Of a stretch of DNA of 64,000 nucleotides, positions 53,869 through 64,000 are shown in pieces. Origin of the DNA: Novakomyces olei. Taxonomy: Eukaryota > Ascomycota > Novakomycetes > Novakomycetales > Novakomycetaceae. The notes under the pieces are model-generated. The model had not been told where the DNA came from. It saw only the letters and a list, made by a program, of their open reading frames with translations, and did not search any database. The DNA lies in contig JADEYG010000007.1 of NCBI GenBank assembly GCA_016906335.1, positions 2,557,055 through 2,621,054 on the forward strand, given 5' to 3'. Each line of letters starts with the position of its first letter. Positions within the stretch are counted from its first letter, which is position 1. The translations under genes and the position numbers were made by a program.

Positions 53869-54663
53869 ATGAAGAGCAATACAAGCGAGCTAAGTGCGAT
53901 AAGCTGGGGCGCTGAGGGGATTGCAACCCTTGTTTCAAAAGATGGAGCCACAATAGCGGCGGTTCCGATTCAGTTCACAAATGCAGACCCTCATCCCGTC
54001 AACACAGCAGCTTACCTGTACGATGTTGCGCGGCGGTTGATATCCAACTTTAAAGTGGAGGATATCATTCAGCGGGGTGGGAGCACCGTTAACCCGCAAG
54101 ATCCGCTTACTTCTGGCATATACGCGGTGGATATGCTATTAGACAATATTGAACATCGTCCCGGTCCACAAGGGAAGTCGTACCACAAACGATTTTCTGA
54201 TGCGGATAGTTCATCAACTGTCAGCCGGTCGTCGCGTTCGTCTCAAGCGCAGACGTACTTTCGCGAGGATCTTCTTTTGCGTGATGGACGTTGCGTCTTC
54301 ACAGAAGCCAGAGGGCGTACCGCTGTTGTTGCGTGCCACATTGTTCCCTACAGTCTCGGCGACACGTACCTTTCGGAAATACTGGGAAACCAACAGTTCT
54401 CTGGTATTTACTCTTCTTCGAACGGACTGCTCATGAGGAGGGATATCCATTTCTGTTACGACAGATATCTCCTAGGGTTCTATCGGATTGCGCCAAATGT
54501 ATACGTTATTCATTCCTTTGGGACGGGCTACCGTGAACTTCACGGAAAAATCGTGGATTTTAACATCGAGCCCGGCGATCCTTCTATACCACCTAATGAA
54601 ACACTCATGGCTTGGCACTATTCTCAATGTCTTATGGCAAGGATGCGTCCGTTTGTGGTTTAA
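53869..54663 (+). CDS. HNH_2-type nuclease domain protein
   Basis: Single exon, 264 residues from ATG 53869. The C-terminal half has the fungal HNH_2 arrangement: LLRDGRCVFTEARGRTAVV, ACHIVPYSLGD (first His), then SSNGLLMRRDIHFCYDRYLL supplying Asn and the final His. The N-terminal 100 residues show no known domain. These proteins are scattered in fungi, often near repeats; the biological role is undefined (possible nuclease, mobile-element or defence-like functions). Its promoter palindromes match one at the kinase gene at 57.4-60.1 kb. The domain call is good, the function unknown. Confidence 0.75.
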   Translation: MKSNTSELSAISWGAEGIATLVSKDGATIAAVPIQFTNADPHPVNTAAYLYDVARRLISNFKVEDIIQRGGSTVNPQDPLTSGIYAVDMLLDNIEHRPGPQGKSYHKRFSDADSSSTVSRSSRSSQAQTYFREDLLLRDGRCVFTEARGRTAVVACHIVPYSLGDTYLSEILGNQQFSGIYSSSNGLLMRRDIHFCYDRYLLGFYRIAPNVYVIHSFGTGYRELHGKIVDFNIEPGDPSIPPNETLMAWHYSQCLMARMRPFVV

Positions 54664-55195
54664 TGAGCGGGTGCGATTCGTGCTTCGACCCTGTTGGACA
54701 ATTCAACAGTATATTCTCATCCCAGGGCTCACTATTATGAGGAAGCTTTATGTTTTTAATGAAGCCTGGGTTTATGGGTATTCTACCCTATGTCTTATAA
54801 TCGAAGACTGTGTAATCTTCTAGGGTTTCAAATGACCCTGCGGTGGGCTCTTTGGCCAAATTTTCGCCAATTTTTGATGCAGGTTTGTCGCTGCGCAGAT
54901 TAAAAAGGCATGCCGACAAGCTGCTTATCCGGCTGCAAGTTCGGCATGTACGTCCTACTGAAAGAGCCATTCATGTGGGCTGCTGGGGTACTGAGCTTCT
55001 TATTGGTGACGGGCACGATTGCCTCACAACTACTCTGCTGCTCCCGCTTGTGTCAAAGGACTCAGACATCAGCGCGCGCAGGTCGCCGCCCTCCCTGTAT
55101 GCCAACAGCAGCTTTTATGCCGATGTGCTGTTTTGTGCAGTAATGCGATCAGTGCCGGAACCACATCAACGCTCGCCGTAAAGTCATAATATCAG
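54664..55195. other. Spacer with uncertain open frame
   Basis: A frame at about 54843-55181 (KFSPIFDAGLSLRRLKRHAD...) is relatively GC-rich but starts at GTG and has no domain. It may be a missing exon of the 55196 gene or a remnant. I could not find a convincing splice to join them. Confidence 0.3.
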
Positions 55196-55786
55196 ATGCG
55201 ATTCTGCAGCGCCCTGCACGACCCATACTTTCATACTCTGCGCGTGGACTCTGTTACGCGAGCAATCAGCATAGACAGCGAAGCAGTAGCGCTTTTCATT
55301 GGTGTAAATTTAACATTCTCCCAGATAGCAGATGATTTATGGGATTTTGGTACAGTGCGTAATGGAAACACTGCACAAAGTCCCGTAAAGCCTACACCTG
55401 CCCTTGAACTTGATGATGAGTTGGATCCTACAGTGCTGCAACACCTGCAGATTTCCGAGAATACCACAATCAAGCCTGCACGCACCGAGCCGCCAAAAGC
55501 TACCGACGCTTTAAATAGGACAATGACGGTTACTGGCTTGAATAAGGGAAAAGATACCAATGAAAGTAAACCTAAAGTTGCTGAACAGACAAGTGACGAC
55601 TGGCTATCGCTGTCAGAATCAACTTTTCATTTAGATAAGCGCGACCGTCTGCTCGAGACACTAAAGCGCCTGCGGCAAAGTGAGGACGCAAAAGTTTTGC
55701 ACGCTGCTCAATTGCTTGCTGATGCCATAACTGCAAGTGAAAAGGAGTGCCCCGATATTTTAACGCGTTTGCTCCACGATGTATAG
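55196..55786 (+). CDS. Hypothetical protein, 196 residues
   Basis: Open frame from ATG 55196. Residues 1-60 are mixed; 65-130 are polar and low in complexity (PVKPTPALELDDELDPT, then lysine/threonine-rich); 135-196 are predicted helical (HLDKRDRLLETLKRLRQSEDAKVLHAAQLLADAI). I recognise no family. Base composition and codon pattern look coding, and the frame is much longer than its overlaps. It may be the 3' exon of a larger gene starting upstream. It lies between the HNH_2 and FunK1 genes. Confidence 0.4.
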   Translation: MRFCSALHDPYFHTLRVDSVTRAISIDSEAVALFIGVNLTFSQIADDLWDFGTVRNGNTAQSPVKPTPALELDDELDPTVLQHLQISENTTIKPARTEPPKATDALNRTMTVTGLNKGKDTNESKPKVAEQTSDDWLSLSESTFHLDKRDRLLETLKRLRQSEDAKVLHAAQLLADAITASEKECPDILTRLLHDV

Positions 55787-57414
55787 AGAGGTTCAACATC
55801 CAGGTGAGATTGTGGCCTTTTTATCGAGATTTATGTTCCATTCGCCTGTGATTATTTGTAGTTTGTTCAAGAGTGGATTGTAGAACGTGGAGGTTTTGAC
55901 GAGATCAATTTGGCCGTTTGCACGCCGTCTCACCGTATTAGTTGAAATCTTTATGGCCAAACTGTAATAGATTACATAACGTATCAAAATGTGCAGCTCA
56001 ATCGTGCAGTCATCGAAGCGATTACTAAACAAGCACAACAAGTGTCTCATGAGCACCTTGCATTATTTGGACAACAAAAGATTTCGTCTCTTGATTTTGG
56101 TAGGCAAAGTAACGATGCCGTCTCACGTGCGCAACCTTCATGGATAAACTGTAAAACTCGTGCATAAACGAAAATATTAATAGTTTAAAAAGATGCATTC
56201 TATCGTGTTCATTGCAGACTGTTGGATTGCAGACTGTTGGAAATAATCAAAATAATACTAAGGATTGATCTACGTTTAGTGATTTAAATAGAAAACTATA
56301 TAAGTACAGGTAGCACCTAGATTCAAATTTAGATGGCATTCAAGCTAATTCACTGCTTATAAAACACAACTTTCCAACACAAACTAATAGGATGCAACAC
56401 GCTTTAAATACGTGCAAATAACTGCATGGCCTCTACTCGAAACTGTAATTTGAATGTCAAATAATCCATTCATGCACACATGCTGTAATTAATTACCAAG
56501 CCCATGCTAACAAGCAATTCATATTTACGCGTGACAGGCAACCTTGCTTCCATTAATTTTGGATACCACAGGTTTGTTTGTGGAAGAGCGTTTTTATGAG
56601 AGGAATTCTGGTCTACAGCCATGCTTTCAGCTGCTGTGCCCGATGAGCAGCTTTTTGTTATTGAGCAACATGGTTTGGTCGAATTGTTGGAGAGCTCGGA
56701 ATAGCCATAATTTAATCCTTCATATTGACTCAAAGCACTTGGGATGTAAGTGCATACATCACATGGCGGCTGTTTCCTGTATCAAGGTTCCAGGCACCAA
56801 TGTTTTGCCTCGCGCTATGCGCATAAGAATCGGGTATGAGATAAAAGTTGCCTTCCTTGTCCCAGCCTCATAAATCAGCCAGTCCACCTGAACAGTGGCA
56901 GGTCAAAACGATGGACGGAAGCCGGCACTCGAACGCAACCCACTCATACTTATTTCTTTCGGCTAAAGCCACATTCCAGCCAACACGCCATTCCAACAAA
57001 TAATACTGTATCAGTCACGACTTCCCCTTACTTTCGACATATTTCTTGCCAGCTATCGTCGCCATGTCACCGCCACTGCCACAGCTATTTCTATATTACT
57101 CCAGCGCTCATACAGTCCCTTCGCCACTGGTGCTGCCATGCGACGGAGTTGGAATCGCCAGCAATAACTGGAATTGTGGAGGCAGGAACTCCGTCAAAAA
57201 ATATTACTTGATTTCTGTCCGTTCAATACGCGAGGCTCTTGAATGCTCATGATGGGTTGTATCGCTATTGGTGAACTAATGGAATCAAAATAAAAACGCC
57301 AACAATATGCTAAACAAAATGCAATTTAAATATGCTCAATAATATGCCATAACTATGCCAGACTTTAAAGCCTGGACGAAAATGAAAGGGTATTATACAT
57401 CACTGGCCCCCGGC
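55787..57414. other. Spacer of 1.6 kb in subtelomere
   Basis: No supported gene. Small frames at 56470-56733 (minus), 56544-56873 (plus) and 57046-57252 (plus) show no domain. Confidence 0.4.
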
Positions 57415-60116
57415 CTACTTGACCCTTCTTGCCTTTTTCTTCGGGACTCCCTGGCCTTCATGAATTTCTTCGTCCTCCTGACCACCCTGATTCCCATGGT
57501 CTCTACGATTTTCATATTCTCTCTGGAATTTATAGCTGCCATAGGCTTCGTGGCCTCTCTGTCCCCATGGATCTCGTAACCTCAGTGACCTCCGTGGCCC
57601 TTCTGGCTTCCCTGCCTCCTGGCCTCCCTGGCTGACCTGATTGACCTGGCCTCCCTGGAGTTCACCGCCTCCTTGGACCCCCTTTCGTTGCAGATTTTCC
57701 AGCCGCTCCACTTCGCTGCTCAATATATTGAGAATTTTGTCATACAATTCTTCACCTTGTTCGATACGTACGCCTCTTGAATCTTTCATGAACAATGCAA
57801 TGCGAAGCTTTTCCATGCATCCCATCAAAGGCTTATGGTCATTAGTGAAATTTTCCGACATTTCGCGCATAAAAATATCGGGATTCTCAACGATTTTTGA
57901 TTTATACGCCGAGACCTTTGACATACTGGCATAGTTCCAATCATCATACGGAGAATTCTGATTAATAGGCTGTCCATTTTGGAAATAGTGAGTCAAAATC
58001 CAGTAAGCCACCCAAAAGTGCGACTCAATGTCGTGCATCATGGTATGATCTTCTCCGTCTAGTAAAGGTATCGCCATAAACGGCCTCGTTCCTGTTCTCT
58101 CCATCGCGCCTGACAGACCAGCTTGGCTGATCCTGATCGCAAACTCAAGATCAATAAGAAATGCCCGCCGAGACCCTGGATTTTCAGACCCCTCATTCAT
58201 CATCAAGTTCCCGATCGAAATGTCCCGGTGCAGAATATCATTCTTCACAAGCGACCGGTGGCCCTCAAGACATCCCATTATCCCTTTCAGTAGCTCTATG
58301 TGTGAACTTGCCTTGTACAATGGCTTCCCGTAGTCCAACACAACGACTCGTCGATGGACTCGGTTTTTGATTTTCGCATCCAAAGAATCAATCTGCTTTG
58401 CTGGCGACGACTCTCCGGACCTCTCCTCCGCATTCTCCTCTATATTCCATAATGGAGATTTCGCTGACCGAGTACTGCTTCGCCGCATGTCAAGTGCTGA
58501 AGTGCCCGATCCGGTCGATCCTCTCGACCATCTTGCTCCAAGATCCGGAATTGCCTTTTTTAGAGCTCCGGTCATGTCTAATCCATTCCGCACATTGCTC
58601 ATAAGATCGTCTTCCTTGCCATCAATGTGAACCACCTCATGGTGATAATATCGCGAAATATTCTCGACACCACGAGTACCCGCTAGCTTAAGCAGCTCCC
58701 CTTCTTCCCTTCGCTCCGGCTCCTGCCACGAGTCTTTGATCACTCTGACTGCGCTCTTATCCCCTTCTCGGTGCGCCAGCCATACCGTCGTGCCTCTGCA
58801 CGCAATTCCGCTCGAAGTCTTCAACACTTTGTCAATTATAAGTCGCTCACGCGTCCGCCCTAGTTTAATATCGATATATCTATCTTTCTCTCTACTGACA
58901 ATTGTCGGATCGTAACCCAGCTCTTTCTCTCCCATCGTAAGGAAAAACAGCATCACGTAGACTATCAGGCCTGTTGCTTTGTTGATGTCGAATGCTTTTG
59001 ATGCTATCGCCCCACATCGATCATATTTCCACACCCTCATCGACGAGTCGCAAAGCGTAAATCCCAAAACATATCGACGGTTATCCTGCGCTCGAAATAT
59101 TTCCTTTATATACTTTGCAAGGCCAAGCCATGCTTGTGCAGGGCTATCGGCCTTACGACTGCTTTTTAGCTCTCCCACAACCAAGACGTTGTTCCATTGT
59201 TTATCAGCATTTCGCTTTATGAAGAAAATGTCAGGTTTGCGTGCGAACTTTCCAGGGAGAGGTTTATTCGCCGCAGACATTGTAGTTCGCCGCACCTCTG
59301 TGCCTTTAATTCGCTTGTAAATGTTGCTTATTTGCGTTACAAAACTCTTGAGCCAATCTAGCACCGCTGCCTCCTTCGCTGATTTGGGCCAATCCTTCAA
59401 TTTACCGTTTTTGAAGAGTAAGTTTTCTTGGTTTGCCTCTTTAACCACTCTCGCCGATAGTTTATTGAGCGATTTTTTCTGAGTGGACAAAATATCCTCC
59501 ACCTCAAAGTTGATATAGAAAAATTTAAGTTCAGCTTTGATTTGCTCTTCGACCTCTATTGATCGTTCGCTAGAATTGTACGCAATAGAATTAATATTGA
59601 GTGGCGTCCCAGGAGCTTGTTTTGGTGGCTCTTCCTTCGTTTGGCTTTGAGCTTGCCTTAATCGCTCGACCTTCCTTTGGCTTTCCGCTACAACATCGTT
59701 CAGTTTCTCCCAAATCTCTAAGTCGTTATCATGTTTAAATGCAGCCGTCAGGACTGGGGCAATGTCATGATAGTAAAGCCGGATATCAGAGGCAATGTCG
59801 TTAACTAGTTCACTTATAGCAGGTTGAACATCCTCCGCCACAGCACTCAACTGCGGAAGCAAGATTCTAGCCAGCCTAAAATAGTCTATAGATGTTAGGC
59901 ATAAAGAAAAATCGACGAGACCCAATCGTTACCTTTTTCATGGAGCAAAAGGGCATTATACTGTCCTGAAGGGTCTCTATAGCCTGCTTTGTCAATCCGA
60001 CGTAAACTTTCGTAAAAGTAATATAAATGCGGTGTAAAGGGATTATCGTTAAGCATTCGTCGAATTCCATCGTTTATCTCGACCGCACCGGGCTCTGGCC
60101 TTAAAGGTTCCGCCAT
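57415..60116 (-). CDS. FunK1-type fungal protein kinase, two exons
   Basis: Exons 60116-59933 and 59885-57415, with a 47-nt intron, give 884 residues. The frame is open upstream to a GTG at 60176; I take ATG 60116 (MAEPLRPEPG). The N-terminal half has the FunK1-associated region with KPDIFFIKRN and NNVLVVGELKSS (around 300). The kinase half has LDYGKPLYKASS, catalytic-loop HRDISIGNLMM (around 616), FLIDLEFAI in place of DFG, and GTRPFMAIPLL. FunK1 kinases are expanded in mushrooms and sporadic elsewhere. A Gln/Gly-rich tail (about 770-810) and a basic tail with KKKARR suggest nuclear targeting. Fully open, so probably functional. The substrate is unknown. Confidence 0.85.
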
Positions 60117-60192
60117 CGCCGCTGCGGTCAAGGTGGGAACGCGACTCGAGCCAATGAATGCATGTTGGATATACACTAGCTATTATTAGTAG

Positions 60193-60211
60193 TGACATTT
60201 CGACGAAAAGT
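60193..60211. promoter_or_regulatory. GACATTTCG palindrome upstream of FunK1 gene
   Basis: GACATTTCGACGAAAAGTC, an imperfect copy of the 19-bp palindrome found twice upstream of the HNH_2 gene, 77 bp before the kinase ATG. Confidence 0.5.
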
Positions 60212-60287
60212 CGTATTATTGCATAGAATGCTTCTTGTTTTGTGAAAAGATATATTAAAGATTATTTCTGCCAGCATTTATAACAGT

Positions 60288-60324
60288 TAGTGTTAGGGTT
60301 ATGTAACTAACCCTAACCCTAACT
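60288..60324. repeat. Head-to-head telomere-like junction
   Basis: GTTAGGGTTA, then TGTAAC, then TAACCCTAACCCTAAC. G-rich telomere-type repeats face C-rich ones, the orientation left by end-to-end joining of telomeres. It marks the inner boundary of the repeated subtelomeric units. Confidence 0.7.
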
Positions 60325-60481
60325 TATTCTGGCTTACTAGATATATTCAAACCGGAATTATGGCGAAATTCCATTTTTATGTAATGTGATTCTTATTATG
60401 TATAATTCTAGTCAGGGTTTTCGCTTTTCCTTTACGCCATAATTCCATTTCGAAAAATAATTAATGTATGAGGGGGGGGTC

Positions 60482-60636
60482 ATGCCAATTTCCTTAGCAT
60501 TCCCGCGAATTATGGCGTAATTCTAATAAGAATGGTAGGAGAAACGTGGAGGCAGGGTTTTTTAGGGAGAATTTTCCGACTAAATTCCAAATTATAATAT
60601 GGGAAATTGCGCGGGAATGCTAAGGAAATTGGCATA
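60482..60636. repeat. Long hairpin inside subtelomeric unit (copy 1)
   Basis: About 26-bp arms: one beginning ATGCCAATTTCCTTAGCATT at 60482 and its reverse complement ending TGCTAAGGAAATTGGCAT near 60636, with about 100 bp between. An additional pair GGAATTATGGCG / CGCCATAATTCC occurs at 60355 and 60435. Confidence 0.8.
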
Positions 60637-61056
60637 AACGGGGGTAAGAACGACGTAAGAGCAAAAATAGTTTCCGCCTTAATTCCAAAACATTGGCAAA
60701 CCATATTGCGGCGAGGGTAGGGTTGCTGAATTTATAAAATATAATTATTATACAAGATGGTCTACACATATTATAGCTATCTGATAATATAATAAAAATA
60801 TTATAGAGAGAGCCCCATAGTAATAAAGTATAATAAGAAAAACGTCAGAAAAATAAGAAAAATTAAGAGTGTGTAGTCCATGTGTAGAGGTGACAAAACG
60901 TCGAATGAACAAGTGTTTTTACAAAAAGTGTATGGTTGGATAGAGGGGTGCAGTAGGAGTGTAAATATATACTTGTTTACAAGATTGGATTAGTAATTAT
61001 GGAGATATATGGGTTTAAAGATTTATAAAAAGCTCATGACGGCGCAGGATGCATTT

Positions 61057-61710
61057 TATGTGGCATTATAATAATGTATAGTAGAATAATTTATTGTAAA
61101 GCAATGTATGTATAATAATGTATAGTATAATAATGTATGGTAATTTAATGTATAGGAATAATGTATGTATAATAATGTATGGTATAATAATGTATGGTAT
61201 AATAATATATGGTAGAATAATGTATTGTAAAGTTATTGTAAAGTAATGTATGTATAATAATGTATGGAGGAATAATGTATGGAGGAATAATGTATGTATA
61301 ATAATGTGTGGTATAATAATATATGGTAAAATAATGTATTGTAAAGTGAATAATGTATGTATAATAATGTATGGTATAATAATGTATTGTAAAGTAAAGT
61401 ATGTATAATAATGTATGGTAAATAATATATGGTAGAATAATGTATTGTAAAGTTATTGTAAAGTAATGTATGTATAATAATATATGGTAGAATCATATGG
61501 TATAATAATATATGGCATTATAATGTATGGTATAATAATATATGGTGGAATAATGTATGGAGGAATAATGTATGTATAATAATGTATGGTATAATAATAT
61601 ATGGGGGATTAATGTATGGGAATAATGTATGGGGAATTAATGTATGGGGGATTAATGTATGGAGAATAATGTGTATGGGGGAATAATGTATGGGGGAATA
61701 ATGTACGGTG
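61057..61710 (+). repeat. AT-rich minisatellite (TAATGTATG family), copy 1
   Basis: Irregular array of units such as AATAATGTATGGTAT and AATAATGTATGTAT, mixed with TATTGTAAAG blocks. Long open frames across it (LLYHTLLYIHY repeats) are artefacts. Confidence 0.9.
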
Positions 61711-62057
61711 ATATTTATTTAGGGTTAGGGTTATTTATGATCGAATGGAGTAGAGAATTATATTGAGATTGTTGGATATGAAAGGGAGGGAGAGAGTTGG
61801 AGTTGAGATAGGAAGTAAAGGGAAATAGAAAATGGGAATAGAGTAATGTAGAAGTTGCCAAAAAAATGTTTGATAAAGGACAGTTATTGAAAGGAAGATT
61901 GTTTTAATATTATTTAGTATTTTATAATATTTGGTTAAAGTTTAGAAAGGATCAAATAAAAATGATGATGTAAAAGTTTTAAAAGGGCGGAAAATGTGAA
62001 TAATAATAGATTGAAGGGGTGTGAGGGGATGTGGAAAAGTGATGGGAGATGTTAGGC

Positions 62058-63780
62058 CTAGATATATTCAAGACGGAATTATGGCGAAATTCCATTTTTA
62101 TGTAATGTGATTCTTATTATGTATAATTCTAGTCAGGGTTTTCGCTTTTCCTTTACGCCACAATTCCATTTCGAAAAATAATTAATGTATGAGGGGGGGG
62201 GTCATGCCAATTTCCTTAGCATTCCCGCGAATTATGGCGTAATTCTAATAAGAATGGTAGGAGAAACGTGGAGGCAGGGTTTTTTAGGGAGAATTTTCCG
62301 ACTAAATTCCAAATTATAATATGGGAAATTGCGCGGGAATGCTAAGGAAATTGGCATAAACGGGGGTAAGAACGACGTAAGAGCAAAAATAGTTTCCGCC
62401 TTAATTCCAAAACATTGGCCATATTGCGGCGAGGGTAGGGTTGCTGAATTTATAAAATATAATTATTATACAAGATGGTCTACACATATTATAGCTATCT
62501 GATAATATAATAAAAATATTATAGAGAGAGCCCCATAGTAATAAAGTATAATAAGAAAAACGTGAGAAAAATAAGAAAAATTAAGAGTGTGTAGTCCATG
62601 TGTAGAGGTGACAAAACGTCGAATGAACAAGTGTTTTTACAAAAAGTGTATGGTTGGATAGAGGGGAGCCGTAGGAGTGTAAATATATATTTGTTTACAA
62701 GATTGGATTAGTAATTATGGAGATATATGGGTTTAAAGATTTATAAAAAGCTCATGACGGCGCAGGATGCATTTTATGTGGCATTATAATAATGTATAGT
62801 AGAATAATTTATTGTAAAGCAATGTATGTATAATAATGTATAGTATAATAATGTATGGTAATTTAATGTATAGGAATAATGTATGTATAATAATGTATGG
62901 TATAATAATGTATGGAGGAATAATGTATGTATAATAATGTGTGGTATAATAATATATGGTAAAATAATGTATTGTAAAGTGAATAATGTATGTATAATAA
63001 TGTATGGTATAATAATGTATTGTAAAGTGAATAATGTATGTATAATAATGTATGGTATAATAATGTATGGTAGAATAATATATGGCATTATAATGTATGG
63101 TATTATAATATATGGTAGAATAATGTATGGAGGAATAATGTAAAGAGGAATAATGTATGTATAATAATGTATGGTATAATAATATATGGCATTATAATGT
63201 ATTGTAAAGTAATGTATGTATAATAATGTATGGTATAATAATATATGGTAGAATAATGTATGGAGGAATAATGTATGGAAGAATAATGTATGGAAGAATA
63301 ATGTATGGATGAATAATGTATGGGGATAATGTATGGTGTTAATATATAGTATTAATGTATGGGGGCATAATATGAGAGTTGTTCAGTTAGGGTTAGGGTT
63401 ATTTATTGGGATAATGTATGGGGTATTATAATGTATGAGTTAGTTGTTTTATTAGGGTTAGGGTTATTTATCATGGAGTGGAGTAGAGAAATTTGTTGAG
63501 ATTGTTGGATAAAGGAAAGGATGGAGAGAGTTGGAGTTGAGATGGGAAATAGAAGTAGAAAATGGGAATAGATTTATGTAGATTTTGGCAAAAAAAGGTT
63601 GAAAAAGGAGAGTAGTTGAAAGAAAGATTGTGATAATATTGTATAGTATGATATAGAATTGTATGTTAGATTATAAAGGGATCAAGCATAATTAAAGATA
63701 TGAAAGATAAAAAAAGGCAGAGAATGAGAATAATAATTGATTGAAGTGGTGTGGGGGATGGTGAAAAGAGATGGGAGATG
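62058..63780 (+). repeat. Subtelomeric repeat unit, copy 2
   Basis: Second tandem copy in the same orientation. The head matches copy 1 nearly base for base (differences include a 4-base deletion in the ACATTGGCAAACC segment and CACAATTCC for CATAATTCC). Its minisatellite (about 62783-63360) is rearranged, followed by two telomere-like GGGTTAGGGTTA motifs (near 63396 and 63456) and the purine-rich tail. The hairpin is conserved at about 62205-62358. Confidence 0.9.
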
Positions 63781-63836
63781 AAGAAAGACAGATTTTGGAA
63801 GAGTTGAGGGAAGTATATGGAAGTTGATGGAGATTG

Positions 63837-64000
63837 TCAGGGTTAGGGTTAGTCAGGGTTAGTTAGGGTTAGTTAGGTTAGGTTATGTCAGGGTTAGTGT
63901 TAGGGTTAGTTAGGGTTAGTTAGGGTTAGTTAGGGTTAGTCAGGGTTAGTTAGGGTTAGTTAGGGTTAGTTAGGGTTAGTTAGGGTTAGTTAGGGTTAGT
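63837..64000 (+). repeat. Telomere, degenerate TTAGTTAGGG repeats
   Basis: About 16 units, mostly 10 bp (TTAGTTAGGG), with TTAGTCAGGG, TTAGTGTTAGGG and TTAGGTTAGG variants on the inner side and homogeneous units at the outer end. The G-rich strand runs 5' to 3' toward the window edge, as expected at a right chromosome end. Confidence 0.95.

Larger units (their letters stand above)
60338..62057 (+). repeat. Subtelomeric repeat unit, copy 1
   Basis: Unit of about 1.72 kb starting CTAGATATATTCAA. Order: a unique-looking 700-bp head with nested inverted repeats, an AT-rich TAATGTATG minisatellite (61057-61710), a telomere-like GGGTTAGGGTTA (61721-61733) and a purine-rich tail. The next unit follows directly. 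The head is nearly identical to copy 2, with a few substitutions and small indels. Confidence 0.9.

Noticed and set aside
56880-57000. tRNA-like segment on the minus strand with a GTTCGAGTGCC box
   Set aside because: No matching A box, anticodon arm or acceptor stem could be folded around it.
61233-63143. Open frames with LLYHTLLYIHY or NNVCIIMYG repeats in the subtelomere
   Set aside because: Low-complexity translation of the TAATGTATG minisatellite.

Overview
The window is the end of a linear chromosome of an ascomycete yeast. It finishes at the right edge in about 160 bp of degenerate telomeric repeat, G-rich strand running outward, built mainly on a 10-bp unit (TTAGTTAGGG) with TTAGTCAGGG variants. 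That resembles the 10-bp repeat known from the Yarrowia clade, so I infer an early-branching yeast near Yarrowia, Trichomonascaceae or Lipomyces. Species cannot be named. Genes carry many short introns (35 to about 230 nt) with GTAAGT-like donors and CTAAC/CTAAT branch sites close to the acceptor. Exon joins were made by hand from frame and family conservation, so they are predictions. Several automatic open frames start at GTG or TTG; I moved those to ATG.

0.8-27 kb: a nitrogen-scavenging neighbourhood. It holds an NmrA-like oxidoreductase, an MFS transporter, an M20 N-carbamoyl amino acid or allantoate amidohydrolase, a Dal81/TamA-like Zn2Cys6 activator, two fungal acetamidase-type amidases, an NCS1 (allantoin/uracil-type) permease and a Dcg1-like hydantoin racemase. 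Together these resemble a eukaryotic counterpart of bacterial hydantoin-utilisation operons, but no hydantoinase is seen. Inserted in this block are an A-T-R NRPS-like reductase and a convergent five-exon siderophore transporter. The transporter promoter has two perfect ATCWGATAA iron-repressor sites.

27-39 kb: a more GC-rich, possibly acquired cluster. It holds a two-domain SnoaL-like protein, a class III aminotransferase, a DAD-like cupin, a Zn2Cys6 factor, a GH13 alpha-glucosidase and an MFS carrier. Its intergenic regions share CGG-N5-CCG inverted repeats, suggesting one regulon under the local factor. The glucosidase and the carrier each need one single-base correction to read through.

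39-52 kb: an eight-exon Zn2Cys6 factor, acetyl-CoA synthetase with an intron directly after its ATG, a second large Zn2Cys6 factor, a dienelactone hydrolase and a divergent DHA1 drug-type exporter.

52-64 kb: the gene-poor subtelomere. It holds an HNH_2 protein, an unknown 196-residue protein and a FunK1-type kinase. The HNH_2 and kinase genes share an upstream palindrome. Then come a head-to-head telomere-like junction, two near-identical copies of a unit of about 1.7 kb with hairpins and an AT-rich TAATGTATG minisatellite, and the telomere.
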